Shown here piece after piece: positions 1 through 10,876 of a DNA stretch of 64,000 nucleotides. Position numbers and translations under genes: made by a program. This DNA is from Ganoderma boninense (taxonomy: Eukaryota > Basidiomycota > Agaricomycetes > Polyporales > Polyporaceae), in contig CM035308.1 in the NCBI GenBank assembly GCA_002900995.3, positions 2,480,001-2,544,000 on the forward strand, given 5' to 3'. Positions within the stretch are counted from its first letter, which is position 1, and each line of letters begins with the position of its first letter. Under the pieces are notes generated by a model that saw only the letters and a program-made list of their open reading frames with translations, was not told the origin of the DNA and did no database searches.

Positions 1-555
1 TCTGCTACGGGGCGCGCCCGGGCTTCGACCTCGCCTTCACGGGCGAGATCGACGTCGTCGCGGTCTCGCACCCGTCCCTGCTCAAGATCCCGGACGATCT
101 GCAGGTGCGGTCCCCGCGCCGTGCCCTCCTCGCGTGCCCGAGTTCTAACTGGCAGACTGACCCGGGTGCGCGTGTGCCTTGCAGAAATACCTGGCGGAGT
201 CCAAGGCGCCGCTGCTGATCAACTCGTGCACGATCGACCAGCAGTTCCCGCCGGAGGCCCAGACGCAGGCGGACGAGATCCTGGGCGGCGGCAAGTTCGC
301 GCCTGGATACACGCGCACGTACTGGGAGGGCTGCACCCACGGCTTCGCCGTCCGTGGCGATCTCGTACGTCCTTCCTTCTTTCCTTCTTGCCTTTCGACT
401 TCCACTCCAATCCGCATTCCCATGCCTCCGAGTCCGTCCGAGCTGGGGGTCGTGTTTGTTTGACTGATCGCCTGCTCCAGAGCGACCCAAACGTCAAGGC
501 CGGGAAGGAGGGCGCGTTTAAGGCGACCGTCGAGTTCCTCATCAAGCACCTCTGA
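1..555 (+). CDS. Dienelactone hydrolase family protein, C-terminal part (5' truncated by window)
   Basis: This is the 3' end of an alpha/beta-hydrolase of the dienelactone hydrolase family, usually cytosolic enzymes cleaving lactone or ester bonds. Three exons splice in phase: 3-104, 185-364 and 481-555. The introns start GTGCGG and GTACGT and end in GCAG and CCAG. The protein contains the residues after the nucleophile Cys/Ser region, ending at a stretch C-Y-G-A-R-P-G-F and a strand V-A-V-S-H-P-S. A conserved Asp/His pair follows: the W-E-G-C-T-H-G-F-A-V-R-G motif places the catalytic His of this family. The C-terminal helix ends at F-L-I-K-H-L and the stop. The start and the first part of the gene lie outside the window. 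Family assignment is from motif recognition; the substrate is unknown. Confidence 0.85.
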   Translation, partial: SATGRARASTSPSRARSTSSRSRTRPCSRSRTICRCGPRAVPSSRARVLTGRLTRVRVCLAEIPGGVQGAAADQLVHDRPAVPAGGPDAGGRDPGRRQVRAWIHAHVLGGLHPRLRRPWRSRTSFLLSFLPFDFHSNPHSHASESVRAGGRVCLTDRLLQSDPNVKAGKEGAFKATVEFLIKHL

Positions 556-949
556 AGACGAAGACGCAAGCAAGCTCCGGGGCACCGAGACATTGTACAC
601 TGCATGACGTATGCGGAGAAGTAGAGAAGCCGTCCCACATGTATTATGTATGTACCACCAGCTGCACCATGGGCAGGCGTCGGGCAGCAGCGGCGTTCCC
701 ACAGCGCACTGTGTTCTATCTATCCGCGTGAATGCGGATCCTCTCCCACTGCCCGAGAAATGACCGTCCATGCCCATATCCAGTGCCGGTGTCCAGTGTT
801 CCTCGAAGCTTACGTCCAGTTCCTCGAAGCTCACGTCGGACACCGAGCCCCCAGCCCCCAGCCTCACACCGGCATTCACGGACACGCGGCGGCGTGGAAC
901 GCATGCCCACAGGTGACGACGGCAGCGGTTCGTCCGCGTTCAAATTCGG
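556..949. other. Intergenic, convergent 3' flanks
   Basis: This is the gap between the hydrolase stop and the stop of the convergent F-box gene. It should hold both 3' UTRs. No coding region or repeat is evident. Confidence 0.5.
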
Positions 950-2791
950 CTAGGTCAAGTGCATCAGCGCGAACGTCGTCTCGTACTCGGTCCACGGTGG
1001 CCAAATGAGTCCCCCTCCGGGGCGCGTGCACACCGGGGGGAGTACCGTCTGGAGGGCGTACTCCTTCCTGTAGCCGTCCTCGCTGAGCACCGTCACCTTC
1101 CCCACTGCCCCGCGAAGGGCTGAGCAGACTTGTTCTTCCAAGTCTCCGGGCATGGCAGCACCCTCGCCCTCACCCTCCTCGCCCTCTCCCCCGTCGTAAA
1201 GTTCATCTCCGACCGCCGCGCATCTCACCAGAAGGTGGCTGAGCCCGCAGCCCTGGGCCGCACGGCGATGCAGCATCTCCGCCAGCTTCTCAACACCCGC
1301 TCGGTCGCAGACCGTGACGTACAGAGTCTCGAGGATGGGAAAGGGCAGCTCCGGCGTCGGACTCGCCAGCGTCGGCACCGGGACCGCCAACGACTCCACG
1401 AAGCGGCTGCCCGCCGCCTCGACGCCGCTCGAGGGGTCGCCCACGACGTACAGAGCCCGGACACCGCGCAGCGAGCCCAATGGCTGCGTGAGGCCCTCCT
1501 CGCAGGCGTTGTCGATGCCGGACCCCGACAACCAAAGCGCCTGGGCCGCCGCGAACGCGGGTATCTCGAGGAGGGAGCCGAGCCCGATCGGGGGGTTCCC
1601 CCGCGGGATGCGATCCAGGAGGGCCGGGAAGTCCACGCGGACCCCGCCGCCGTCGGGGTCCGGGAACGTCGCCTGGAGCGAAGACATGGTGTACGGGGAC
1701 GACGCCCACACGCAGTGCACGTTGGACACTGGGACGTCCCCTAGGCGGTCGCGGAGGTAGAAGTACAGGTCGTAGAGCGCGCCGTCCGAGTCCGCATCCA
1801 CGCGGAAGTAGCAGCGCCGCGGGGCGACGATGTACGGGAGGACGTTGAAGGACGCCTGTGGCGAGCCGGGGTTCTGGTAGTCCCAGCAGCGGATCGAGAG
1901 CTTGCGTATGCTTGTGAGGTGCACGGGGCCGTCAGCCCCCCGGCCGTCCATTCTCCAGCAGGGGATGCCGCATATGACGGCCTCCTCGAGGGTGGAGGAG
2001 ATGGCGGAGAGGAAGCGCAGGAGGTCGCAGTGGTCCCACGTCTCGCGCATCTCGCGCTTCATGTCGTAGAAGAGGACGAGGCGGGTGAGGGCTGGTGTGG
2101 GGTTGGAGGGTAGGAAGGGTGAGTCGATGATGGCGAGGGAGCGCAGGGGTAGTGTCTGTCCCTGGAATATGGGCTGAAGGCCGTGCCACTGCCACGCAGA
2201 CGTCTCGATGGTCTCCGAGTGCAGGCTGCGAACCACCAGGCGTTGCAGAGAATTCAGCTGAAGGGAGGATAGGGAGGGCGGCAGGAAGCCGTGTGTCCAC
2301 CCGTCTATAGTGACGACGTGAAGCTCCTCCACACGGTCCTCGTAGCCTTGCGGTGCGTCGATGGGCGTGAGGGGGCCCCACGTCGAGAAGATGCCGCCAT
2401 CCTCTTCGATATACATCTGGATTGGTCCCACTTTGCAGCGCTGAAGGTAACAAGCATTCTCCGATAAAGCACTGTGCGTCGAGACCGACGGCCCAGGCGG
2501 CTTGCGGATTGCGCTCGACCACAAGGAGGATACCTCGAGGGCCACTGATCGCCACCTATGGCAGACCTGGGTGACAGTGCGCAGCTCCCAGACTTGGCGG
2601 GCGGTCAAAGGCCCACAGATGCTCTGGACGGTGTTGAACGCAGTAAGCACTGGGGCTTGTGGGATAAACGTAAATATGTTGAGAAGAACTTCTGTGGGCA
2701 AGGAGTTGACGCGTGCGCGCAAGTTCGCCGCTCGTCGTAAAGCGACGTGTATACTGGGAAGTAGGGTGCATGCCGACTGGATCTGGATCAT
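950..2791 (-). CDS. F-box-like domain protein
   Basis: One open exon of 613 codons. An F-box-like domain starts near residue 31 (L-P-T-E-V-L-L-N-I-F-T-F-I-P), followed by the typical continuation V-C-H-R-W-R-S-V-A-L-E and S-S-L-W. The remainder is leucine-rich and irregular, as in the large Agaricomycete F-box families, where the C-terminal part recruits substrates to an SCF ubiquitin ligase. Residues 500-560 include an acidic Glu/Gly run. The ATG at 2791 is the first in-frame Met of the exon. A candidate upstream exon (about 2925-3000, ending at a GTATGC donor) begins M-K-I-L-A-D-K-T, but I could not join it in phase, so the N-terminus may be longer. Function beyond F-box membership is inference. 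Confidence 0.85.
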   Translation of the reverse strand: MIQIQSACTLLPSIHVALRRAANLRARVNSLPTEVLLNIFTFIPQAPVLTAFNTVQSICGPLTARQVWELRTVTQVCHRWRSVALEVSSLWSSAIRKPPGPSVSTHSALSENACYLQRCKVGPIQMYIEEDGGIFSTWGPLTPIDAPQGYEDRVEELHVVTIDGWTHGFLPPSLSSLQLNSLQRLVVRSLHSETIETSAWQWHGLQPIFQGQTLPLRSLAIIDSPFLPSNPTPALTRLVLFYDMKREMRETWDHCDLLRFLSAISSTLEEAVICGIPCWRMDGRGADGPVHLTSIRKLSIRCWDYQNPGSPQASFNVLPYIVAPRRCYFRVDADSDGALYDLYFYLRDRLGDVPVSNVHCVWASSPYTMSSLQATFPDPDGGGVRVDFPALLDRIPRGNPPIGLGSLLEIPAFAAAQALWLSGSGIDNACEEGLTQPLGSLRGVRALYVVGDPSSGVEAAGSRFVESLAVPVPTLASPTPELPFPILETLYVTVCDRAGVEKLAEMLHRRAAQGCGLSHLLVRCAAVGDELYDGGEGEEGEGEGAAMPGDLEEQVCSALRGAVGKVTVLSEDGYRKEYALQTVLPPVCTRPGGGLIWPPWTEYETTFALMHLT

Positions 2792-3990
2792 TTCGAGATA
2801 CTAAGTAGGCATTATAGTGACTCTGAAAGGTAAAACCTCACATCGTGGGTGCTGTGAGCGAAGGTCAGACGGGCGAATTGGATGTCAGTCACGGTTGGGC
2901 CATGAACGTACGGGCGTAAGCATACCTTAGTTTCTCGAACTCGGCGTCATTTGTCGCGTGAAGTGTCTTATCCGCAAGAATTTTCATCAGCTCTGAGATG
3001 GTGAGATCATGGGGATGTGCCATGGGGATGTTCGGCAGCTAGAGACTTGGATCGCAACGACTCTGCAGTTAGGACTTCGAAAACAGGGACAGGAGCAGGT
3101 GTACGGTATGTAAACAATATTGATGTGTTTTCGGAGGAAGATGTCCGGGATGGCGGAGCTGTAGGAGGAAGCAGATAAAGTGGCAAGCACGCACCTCAGG
3201 CTCGAACTGATATCAGTCGACCGCTGAACGGATTTAAGCGGCCAGCGGCCAGCGAGGACGAGAGAGCGTGAGAAATGGCATGATGCCTGGCAGTGCCACA
3301 AGGGCGTTACTGTTTTCGGTTCATCTCGCACTTGTCCACCTGTCCGAGTCTAAGGCTCTAGTTCCGCCTGAACGTTGGGTTTCCCGCTCACCATCTCGAT
3401 TGCAATGAAGCTTGCCGTACCAACAGCACTTACATTGATATCGACGCATTACGTCAATGTTAGCTTTCTCTCATGGACGCGCGGGAGGTTTCATTAACAC
3501 GATCGGAGGTGCGTGACTCGGAGGAGCAGTCGAGAGGTCTAGCGACCTTTGTATCTCTGTGAAAATAAAATTGACTGACATCGTATCGTTATTTCACAGC
3601 GCTCTTTTGCAGGAACATGTTGGAGAAAGTGTGCGTGACCCATGGTACACACGCTGGACGGCAACGATCTGCCTGGCGGCGTCAGTTCGAGCTGCGAACA
3701 ACGTAGGGATGCAATGACCGTAACGGGGGGGCCGACAGACACTGCCAGGAGTTTCACCCCTTTTCTACCACGCTAGCCAGAGTAAGGCTTTCTGTAAGTA
3801 CTGCTCCATGCAATGGGCGTTGCCATAGCCCGGCAAGGCCGTCAGATAGAACATTACCCCGCTTCGAGATACCCCACAACGAAAACTCTGCGCTGAATGC
3901 ATATAAGAGCTTAAAGGTGAGCTACACGACCGCGTCCGCCCCCTTTCACTCTCGCGGGCTCGCTGGCGACTCGCTTGACTCGGCATCGTC
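2792..3990. other. Intergenic, about 1.2 kb
   Basis: Contains the possible 5' exon of the F-box gene (about 2925-3000, minus) and the promoter of the next gene. Open stretches on the minus strand (2987-3331, 3765-4067) resemble no family and look like chance. Confidence 0.4.
3902..3907 (+). promoter_or_regulatory. TATA box of the small secreted/membrane protein gene
   Basis: A TATAAG element in GCATATAAGAGC, about 85 bp upstream of the ATG at 3991. No other gene starts nearby on this strand. Confidence 0.55.
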
Positions 3991-4682
3991 ATGTTGCCCC
4001 GCCTTTTGTTCGGCATGCTGCTCTGCGAGCTCACCACGTCTCTCTTCGTTCTCTTGGCCTTGAACACCCGTTGTGAGCCCCCTTCGCTCTGCCTCTGCGG
4101 TCTAGATATCTGACAGCGGTGATTGCAGACGTTTCAGCCGTCCCGATCCCCCATCCCCTGCTGTCAACGTCCAGCGAATTGTTGCTCGACCCTGGCCTGC
4201 CTACCAGGCCGTCACGAGTTCTAGAGGCCGTCAGTAGTAGCCCCAGGGAAATTGGTACGTCCGAGTGCTGCTTGATCGTCGGGTTACCTTTCCCGTCGCT
4301 CAACACCAGTGCAGAGACCTTCATCGAGACATACGAAAATGGGGCTCCATCCCACCAGTCCTCCTCTCCATCTACCACAGTAACGGATCTCATCGCGAGA
4401 CAGACTGTTCCGACCGACACTCTCTCCTCTACCACGGGGCAGACGACGACGACATTCTCCCAACCCGTCGCCAACCCATCGGCCACATTTTCAGACCCTT
4501 TCCCCCCCGTACCACTGCCCACCCAAGACACCGATGTCCCGCCCACCGTGCCCGTGCCTCAAACCGACACAGGCGTGCCCACATGGGCCTTGGGGGTAAT
4601 CGGTGCCGGGATAGGCGTCGCTGTTTTATTGGGCATTTCGAAACTGCTAGTCCATTGTACACGCAAATCGTCGTCCGAGTGA
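3991..4682 (+). CDS. Small Ser/Thr/Pro-rich protein with signal peptide and C-terminal membrane segment
   Basis: Two exons, 3991-4072 and 4129-4682, joined across a GTGAGC...TTGCAG intron, give about 212 residues. The first 24 residues are a hydrophobic signal-type segment rich in Leu and Phe. The middle is rich in Ser, Thr and Pro (runs of T-T-T and P-P-V-P), as in O-glycosylated wall or surface proteins. A single hydrophobic helix (W-A-L-G-V-I-G-A-G-I-G-V-A-V-L-L-G-I) sits about 30 residues from the end, followed by a short basic Cys-containing tail. The predicted topology is type I, with the mucin-like part outside the cell. I recognise no named family. A TATA box lies upstream. Confidence 0.7.
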
Positions 4683-5155
4683 TGCCGTGGACAGACGCAT
4701 CGCAAACCTCGTGAGGTTTTTTTGCGCCTATTCGGATCGTATTAGGGACTGACCTTGATTCATTGCACATTCAACCTTGAGCGTACTGTATATAGTGCAG
4801 AAGGACATCACGGGCGTAGATTAGTTGAGAGCAACTAGCGTCGATCGCCACATTACACGTTCTTGATCTCGGACTGCTGAGCGGCCCAAGTTCACGGCTT
4901 TGCCAAACGTTTGAATGTTGTGAGCTATTTGATTGTTTGAGATAAGTTTTTTGAGCGAAAAGTGTGGAGGGGAGCTTCTTGGAACTCAAAGTTCGCGGCG
5001 GAGGGTAACCAGGAGTGGTGTTATTAACCGAGAATAATACCTCGATGCGGTCGTTTCAATTAGCAGAGTGTAGTACTACATCTAGCGGACAGGCTACCAA
5101 TGGTATAAGCACACGAAGGCTCCACAACGATGCATAGCTGGACTCACCTTGTACC
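4683..5155. other. Intergenic, convergent 3' flanks
   Basis: AT-richer sequence between two convergent genes. No coding region or repeat is supported. Confidence 0.4.
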
Positions 5156-6058
5156 CTATGACCTCGCGAACGGGATCTGGAAGCCCGACAGCAGCGCCCT
5201 CGCGCGATTTTGTGCCCCAATACCCTGCGCATTCGTGATGAAATGGATGTGCATACCGAACGTCGCCGGATACGCGTCGAAGTTGACCTCGATCTGCGGG
5301 AAGAGGCCGAGGGCCGTCGGGGGCAGCCCAAACGACACGACCCCCGACGCGGAGTTCGGCTTGTCGAGGCGCGACGCGGGGCCCTCGAGCGGGATGCCCT
5401 GGAAGTCGCGCAGGCGCGGGAGGACGAACTCGACGAGCACGCTGAGGAAGTCCCACATCTGCGGGCCCTTGAGGTCGACCTTGACGCCGACGGGGAGCCC
5501 GGGGCGCACCCAGCCCTGCAGGTTCTTGCGGCCCTTGACGAGCTGCACGCCCTCGGCCGTGTGCTGGCCGCCGCCCTGCTCCGTCGCCCCCGAGATCGCG
5601 CGCAGGGCCATGATGGGCCCGAGGAGGTTCGTGCGGCTGCTCACCGCGGACTTGATCTGCGTGTGGATCTGGATGCGCTCGAGCTGGATGACGTTGTCTG
5701 AGGAGGAGGGCGCGGGGAGCTGCTTGGACCAGCGGTTGCCGCCGAGGGGAGGGTTGTGCCTGTGCTTGGTGTACGGGTCTTCGGGGTCGTACATGAGGCG
5801 GACGGGACGCGTCGGCTTGCGTGCGATGGGCTCGTGCACGTAGGTCATGTACATGAGGTCGTCCTGGAGGGTGCTGTAGTAGTGGTCCGAAAGGCGATTC
5901 CGGTGTGTGTCGCGGACGATGACGTTGACATGGGGGATGGGGAGGCCTTTGTCGTCGCGCTTGAGGGGTGTGCGTTGAGGTGCTGGCCGTGTTCGACGCA
6001 CGCTACGCCCAGCCGTCACTGCTGCGCGGGGTATTCGCGTGGCCACTTGTGCACTCAT
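5156..6058 (-). CDS. MRPL7: Mitochondrial large-subunit ribosomal protein uL5m
   Basis: An uninterrupted 300-codon gene. The N-terminus is basic with many Arg and few acids (R-I-P-R-A-A-V-T-A-G-R-S-V-R-R), consistent with a mitochondrial presequence. The C-terminal half carries L5-family landmarks: M-W-D-F-L-S-V-L-V-E-F-V-L-P-R-L-R-D-F-Q-G, then F-P-Q-I-E-V-N-F-D and G-M-H-I-H-F-I-T-N-A close to the end. The protein contacts 5S-rRNA-equivalent and tRNA elements in the large subunit of other ribosomes. Length fits fungal mitochondrial forms, which are longer than bacterial L5 (about 180 aa). The symbol follows the yeast name and is an orthology inference. Confidence 0.9.
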   Translation of the reverse strand: MSAQVATRIPRAAVTAGRSVRRTRPAPQRTPLKRDDKGLPIPHVNVIVRDTHRNRLSDHYYSTLQDDLMYMTYVHEPIARKPTRPVRLMYDPEDPYTKHRHNPPLGGNRWSKQLPAPSSSDNVIQLERIQIHTQIKSAVSSRTNLLGPIMALRAISGATEQGGGQHTAEGVQLVKGRKNLQGWVRPGLPVGVKVDLKGPQMWDFLSVLVEFVLPRLRDFQGIPLEGPASRLDKPNSASGVVSFGLPPTALGLFPQIEVNFDAYPATFGMHIHFITNAQGIGAQNRARALLSGFQIPFARS

Positions 6059-6332
6059 CTACGGAGTTGCAAACTTCAGAACCAAGGATGGTGCACTGGG
6101 GATGTAGAAAGGTGGACGCACCTCGCAAAAGCAGGAAGAGGGAAATGGTGGCAGGCGCAAAGTGAACTGGCGCCCACGGACCCAGCGGTGACGCTGGGTG
6201 ACGGTCATGGACTGTGGACCCCGAGCACCGCTATACACAGACGCTCGTAGTTGCCTGAAGCGCGCGCTATCCTGACGCGCGTTGCTCCCTCTTTCCCGTC
6301 ATCTGTTCATCCTGGGCTGACTTGGTCAATGA

Positions 6333-7753
6333 ATGTCCTCCATATTCCCAACAGAAATATACGAGCACATTATCGACTCCGTCGCACAATGGAGAAGACC
6401 TCACAAAACCCTGCGCAACTGCTCGCTCACTTGCTAGGCCTGGGTACCACGCAGCCGCCTGAACCTCTTCCGCTGCATCTCTTTTGCCTCGACCGGCTCA
6501 GAAGGAATACATAGGCTTGCGCAACTGCTAGACGAGGCAACCCACCTGCGGTCCCTCATCCAAGAGGTTAAAATCTTAATGGGAGACCACCCGGTCGGCG
6601 GGCGTCCTCAAACCAGAGAAGCCCTGGAAATCCTCCCAGTCCTCCTCGTTGGCAAGCTTCCAACGTTGCAGACTCTTCGACTTTCCGCGATGAACAGAGG
6701 ATTGCTGCCATTATAGCCCTCCATCCGTCCTTATTTCCTTCCTTGGCTCAATTCCGGACAGTTACGACCCTCGTGCTATACTATGTCACGTTTGCGTGGA
6801 GCACTGATTTCGTGCGGACCGTCGCGTCGTTGTCAGGACTGGAGGCCTCAGAGTGCGGACACATAGACTGGCTCGCCTAGGACTCCCGTTCCTTCGATAC
6901 ATTGGGTATCGCTCACCTCCGTTTAAAAGGTGCCAACGACTCCCCCGTGCGTCTCCAGTCTTCCCCGGCTGACCGAACATTAAGGCTCCCTTCGTTCCAG
7001 GAATCCTCGAGGAATATTCGTGCACGGACCGTAATGAGTCTACTCAGCGCTCCGCGCCTCCGGCTGACAGACCTTGCTATCGATGTCCGTGAATTCTCGC
7101 ACGCCTCCAGTACGCAAGTCCATCGCCATCCCCCCTCTCTCCTTCGTTCTGCACTGACGCAAAACGTGCATGTTATAGTTGCAGGAGGTCATCCCGACTA
7201 CTCTCTGCCAATTGGTCCGAACCTGCGCCTATTACGCATAATCACCCTCGACCCGGCTCAGCGGACGAACCTGACGACGGCATGTTCCGCGCTTGCGGAC
7301 GTCGGACAAGTCCTACCTAGTCTCCGCACGCTGGTCCTCAGCATAGATGCTGCTGGCTCCTGTCGGACACCAAACGAGCTGAAGATCGCCATGGACGAGC
7401 TCCTCGGGTTAATTAGTGTCGTATTCCATCCGCCTCCACCCAACGCCCGATTCCCCGCCCTCCAGCACGTTGTGTTCCACATCGGAGGACCACTCTTGGA
7501 GCCGGATCGTGAATCGTGGCTCTCTCGGCTCCAGGTGTGGTTTCCCCTTTATTGCAAAGACGACAAGGTCCGCCTCATATGCACTGAGCCCAGTGTGAGT
7601 CTTGCAGAAGTCTTGGAGCTGCAGGTGACTAACTTTGTGCTGATTTCAATATTCTGCCTGCTTCCGGTCGTTCATATCACCCGGTCAACTGTCATTTCCT
7701 CGAGTTTACGCCCGGAAAGTCGCAGCCGGGTGTCGTTGATCCCGCAACGCTAG
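6333..7753 (+). pseudogene. Broken F-box gene
   Basis: From the ATG at 6333 the sequence encodes an F-box start (M-S-S-I-F-P-T-E-I-Y-E-H-I-I-D-S-V-A) and continues into T-L-R-N-C-S-L-T-C. It is stopped by an in-frame TAG at 6435. The same frame then continues A-W-V-P-R-S-R-L-N-L-F-R-C-I-S-F, the usual continuation of this F-box type. A frame change near 6710 is needed to reach the downstream frame, which has a further TAG at 6878 before a long open LRR-like part (6902-7753; V-L-P-S-L-R-T-L-V-L-S-I). Two stops and a frameshift in recognisable homologous sequence indicate a pseudogene. Two unusual introns are a less likely alternative. Confidence 0.75.
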
Positions 7754-8604
7754 GGTTCGCTTTTTGACCCCGACGGTCGATCATCCGACCATGTTTCACG
7801 TTGTGCGTGAATTCGTCTTTTCACCGCATTCCTAAGGCCTGGACGCTCGCCGCGAACAAGAACTTAAAGTGTATCTTCGTCCCATTCACAGCTTTCCTTA
7901 TGCAAACCGCAGGTTGATCATTGCGTTATTGATATGTTACCCTAATGGCGGTGGGCCATGGGATGATGAATGAACCCGGGCCCTACGCCCGTGGTGGTGG
8001 CATGGCTTGTTGCAGCGTGTTGTTCACTGGTGTTTTTTCTCGTACTCGCAGAGGTCGAAATCTGCCTTTCTGTGAGCCATTGATTTAACTTTGTGCACCA
8101 CTGCCACGACTACCTCAGGAAACTCGTGCTGATGGAGTGCCTTACGTGGCGCGGAACGGCCGATCTACGGACGGCCAGACCTTTGCCGGTGGCTTTTGCG
8201 GTCGTCATTTGGTCAGAACGTTATCTGACGCACGAGCGGAGTTTTCTTCGCTACTGAGGCGGGTCAGTACTAGCGTAGGTCTGGATTCCAGGCGATACCG
8301 CTAATCCAGAGGTGACCGTGTTTGCAGCCAGGGCATTTGGCTCCCTCAACACCTCCATACCTTACCTTGGTGTCTGGCGCTTCGAGATGTTGTCATGAAG
8401 GAGCGACCCTGGGGTGGGCCGTGTCAGGTGTAAGTTCCCGTCTCAACATTGCCAAGATGGGCACGTAGCAAAGGCAGTGCCACTAGCTGGATCCGCGTAA
8501 CTTTCCGATTGAGTAGCGCAGACGACAGAAGCTACGAGTATATGAGTCGGCCGGATGGGGATCTCCTGTTATCGGCTGAGTCTCCTACGTTCCTTCTTTC
8601 CACC
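7754..8604. other. Intergenic, about 850 bp
   Basis: No coding region recognised. The right-hand part should hold the promoter and 5' UTR of the DUF6533 gene. An AGTATATGAG element near 8536 is a weak TATA candidate. Confidence 0.35.
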
Positions 8605-10402
8605 ATGTCCACAGACTCTGACATCGCTGAGATCATCTCGGAGGAGTACCTATTGTATGTGTTCGCCATTGATCCTTTCGTGGAACTAATGCTGACCTAA
8701 GGACCGTCCGACTGAATAATTATATAGCTGGGTCGACCTGTTGGTCACTCATGCCTCAAGCGGTGAGTGCTGCATGTACTGTCCTTTCTGCTAGATGGAT
8801 TCTTTCACTGAGGACGCGTGGCTACTCTTTGTAGCCCTCATTGCGTATGATTGGCTTTTGAATCTCGATGATGAAATCAGGCTTTTTTGGAGTCGGAAGG
8901 TGACTGCGGCCGCGATGCTCTATTTTCCCATTCGGTACCTGGTTATCGCGTTTTGGGCGATGAGCTATCCAGAGGTTTGGATGAAAGGCATGGTAAGATG
9001 AATCCACCTGCCACTATGTATCAATACGCACTGAGATTATTTCGTCTTTCAGGGGTAAGTTCTACAGTAATGCATAACAATCCAAGCTTCAACGAAGGTC
9101 ACCCCAGGTGCCAGGTGTACATGTACACAATCTTTGTTCTTCAGTTGCTTCTCTTTGTCTCTCCTGCTAGTGAGTAGCCCACTACTTAGCTAATTCTATC
9201 ATGACGATTGTGGTGACGCTGTTGAATCTGGGGTAGCGTTGTCGGCGTTGCGCGTATATGCGCTAACGGGCCAAAACAAAATGCTCGCTCTTATCACCTT
9301 ATTCTTCTCGCTGGGTCCAATCTACGCCAATGCGGTGCGTTTCATTGTCGGTCGTTTCTATGTTTACTTGTTACTAACCAGCCAATTCCTACTAGATCCA
9401 TTACGGTTGGGAGAAACCAGGACACTATGGCTCCGAGTTGAACTGCCTGGTACTCGACAGTGCTACTCACCAAATGGGTGTCATGTAAGTAGCCTGACGC
9501 GGTCTTTCCGCTCTGGGTCACATTGAAACATGAGTGTTTTGCAGATGTAAGGTTCAGCCAATTCTTGAGTTCCCGGCACGGAGTTTCAGGCAGTTACTGT
9601 CATTTCACGAGGACTATTGTCTATCGGCGACTTTTTGGTCATCGCGATCACTGTCGTCAAAACAATATACGTTGCAAAGCATAGTCAAGGATTGATTGGA
9701 TCTACCTCGCTGGCAAGAACATTGCTCTACAGTGGTCAGTACGCTGCACACAATGCATAGCCGCTCAATGCTGACCTGCAACTTGAAATGCTCAAGGTGT
9801 TGTTTACTACATGTGGGTCCCTGCGCACGACTTGAAAAGTATTCTGCTGATGCGCTGCCCCAGACCATTAGCGATTCTTAATGTCGTGCACATGAGCATG
9901 ACGGTTACCGGAGCGGACCAGTTTCAACGCACTACGAGCGTTGTCTCCATCTTCATGGATCCGTAAGTCTTCCTCGCGCTACTCTAGAATGTGATGGCAT
10001 GACACTCGATCAATGTGTTTCTGTCTGCTTAGCATTACTTCTGTCCTCGCATGCCGCTTCCTTCTTAATTTGCGAAAAGCAGAAGAGGGTCGCCAAACCA
10101 CCACCGCACCGACAGCCTGGGAGAGTCTGCAATTCAGCCCAGGGGCTGCGAGTACGCTCCCACCGTTCATCGCGTCTATGGGCGAACTCGTCGACTTTGG
10201 CTTCACCAGCCCAGAAGCATCATCAACTCGCGGTTCAGAGGAACTGCAGATGACCTCCATAGGCTCGCACGTGAGCGACCCGACCAACGTCCCGGAGACG
10301 AAGGTGGAGAGCGCCACTCTGGCATCCCATGGAGACGAACCACGAATCGAACCGGGGAATATCTCTGCCAAAGCAACTGTTCCTTCAATAAACATCGTAT
10401 AA
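8605..10402 (+). CDS. DUF6533 domain seven-helix membrane protein
   Basis: A multi-exon gene. Exon 1 is 8605-8654, exon 2 8702-8762 and exon 3 starts at 8795, all in phase. The N-terminal part has the DUF6533 pattern: E-E-Y-L-L-T-V-R-L-N-N-Y-I-A, then A-Y-D-W-L-L-N-L-D-D-E-I-R-L-F-W-S-R-K. Later exons carry membrane helices (L-S-A-L-R-V-Y-A-L-T-G-Q-N-K; I-H-Y-G-W-E-K-P-G; L-V-I-A-I-T-V-V-K-T-I-Y-V). The last helix ends S-V-L-A-C-R-F-L-L-N-L-R-K, then a soluble tail to the stop at 10402. Such proteins are abundant in Agaricomycetes; their role is unknown. Boundaries between 9000 and 9240 and near 9490-9600 are not clean: the best helix frame needs a weak donor. Mild decay cannot be excluded. 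Confidence 0.7.
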
Positions 10403-10876
10403 TCAACATGAATCTAGTATGTAGTGCATGTACCAACACACCCTACGGTTTCTAAGTACCTCGTCCCCGAATGCCACTCGAAAGTTACGATCATCCTCGC
10501 GAGTTTGAATTTGATCCCGGAGATTTTTCGCCAGGACTCTCCCCATGAATCGGCACTCGCATTTTCTCCTCGAGTACCTGACCTCACCTGTACCTCTAGA
10601 CACATTCACGCTCTCCTCCTGTGAAGTACTTACTTACTGAATGTTGTGCCACGGGTACAAGGCAGGGGCGAATGCTGTTCGTGCAATCAGCCGAGATTTG
10701 GATCGGGAAGGTGTTGCCCTGGACATCAAACATGTACAAATCGCGCCCAGAGGCTGTTCCTGTTGGCCTGGGGTTGGCATCCTCCGTGCAGCGACGGCAG
10801 GATGGGTTATTCCTCCCCTTCCCTACACCACAAAGCCTGTGGCTCCTCGACAAGTGCCTCGTCATCGTACTACGGG
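10403..10876. other. Intergenic, about 470 bp
   Basis: The frame of the next gene stays open upstream of its ATG, but no family resemblance is seen in that part, so it is treated as 5' flank. Confidence 0.35.
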
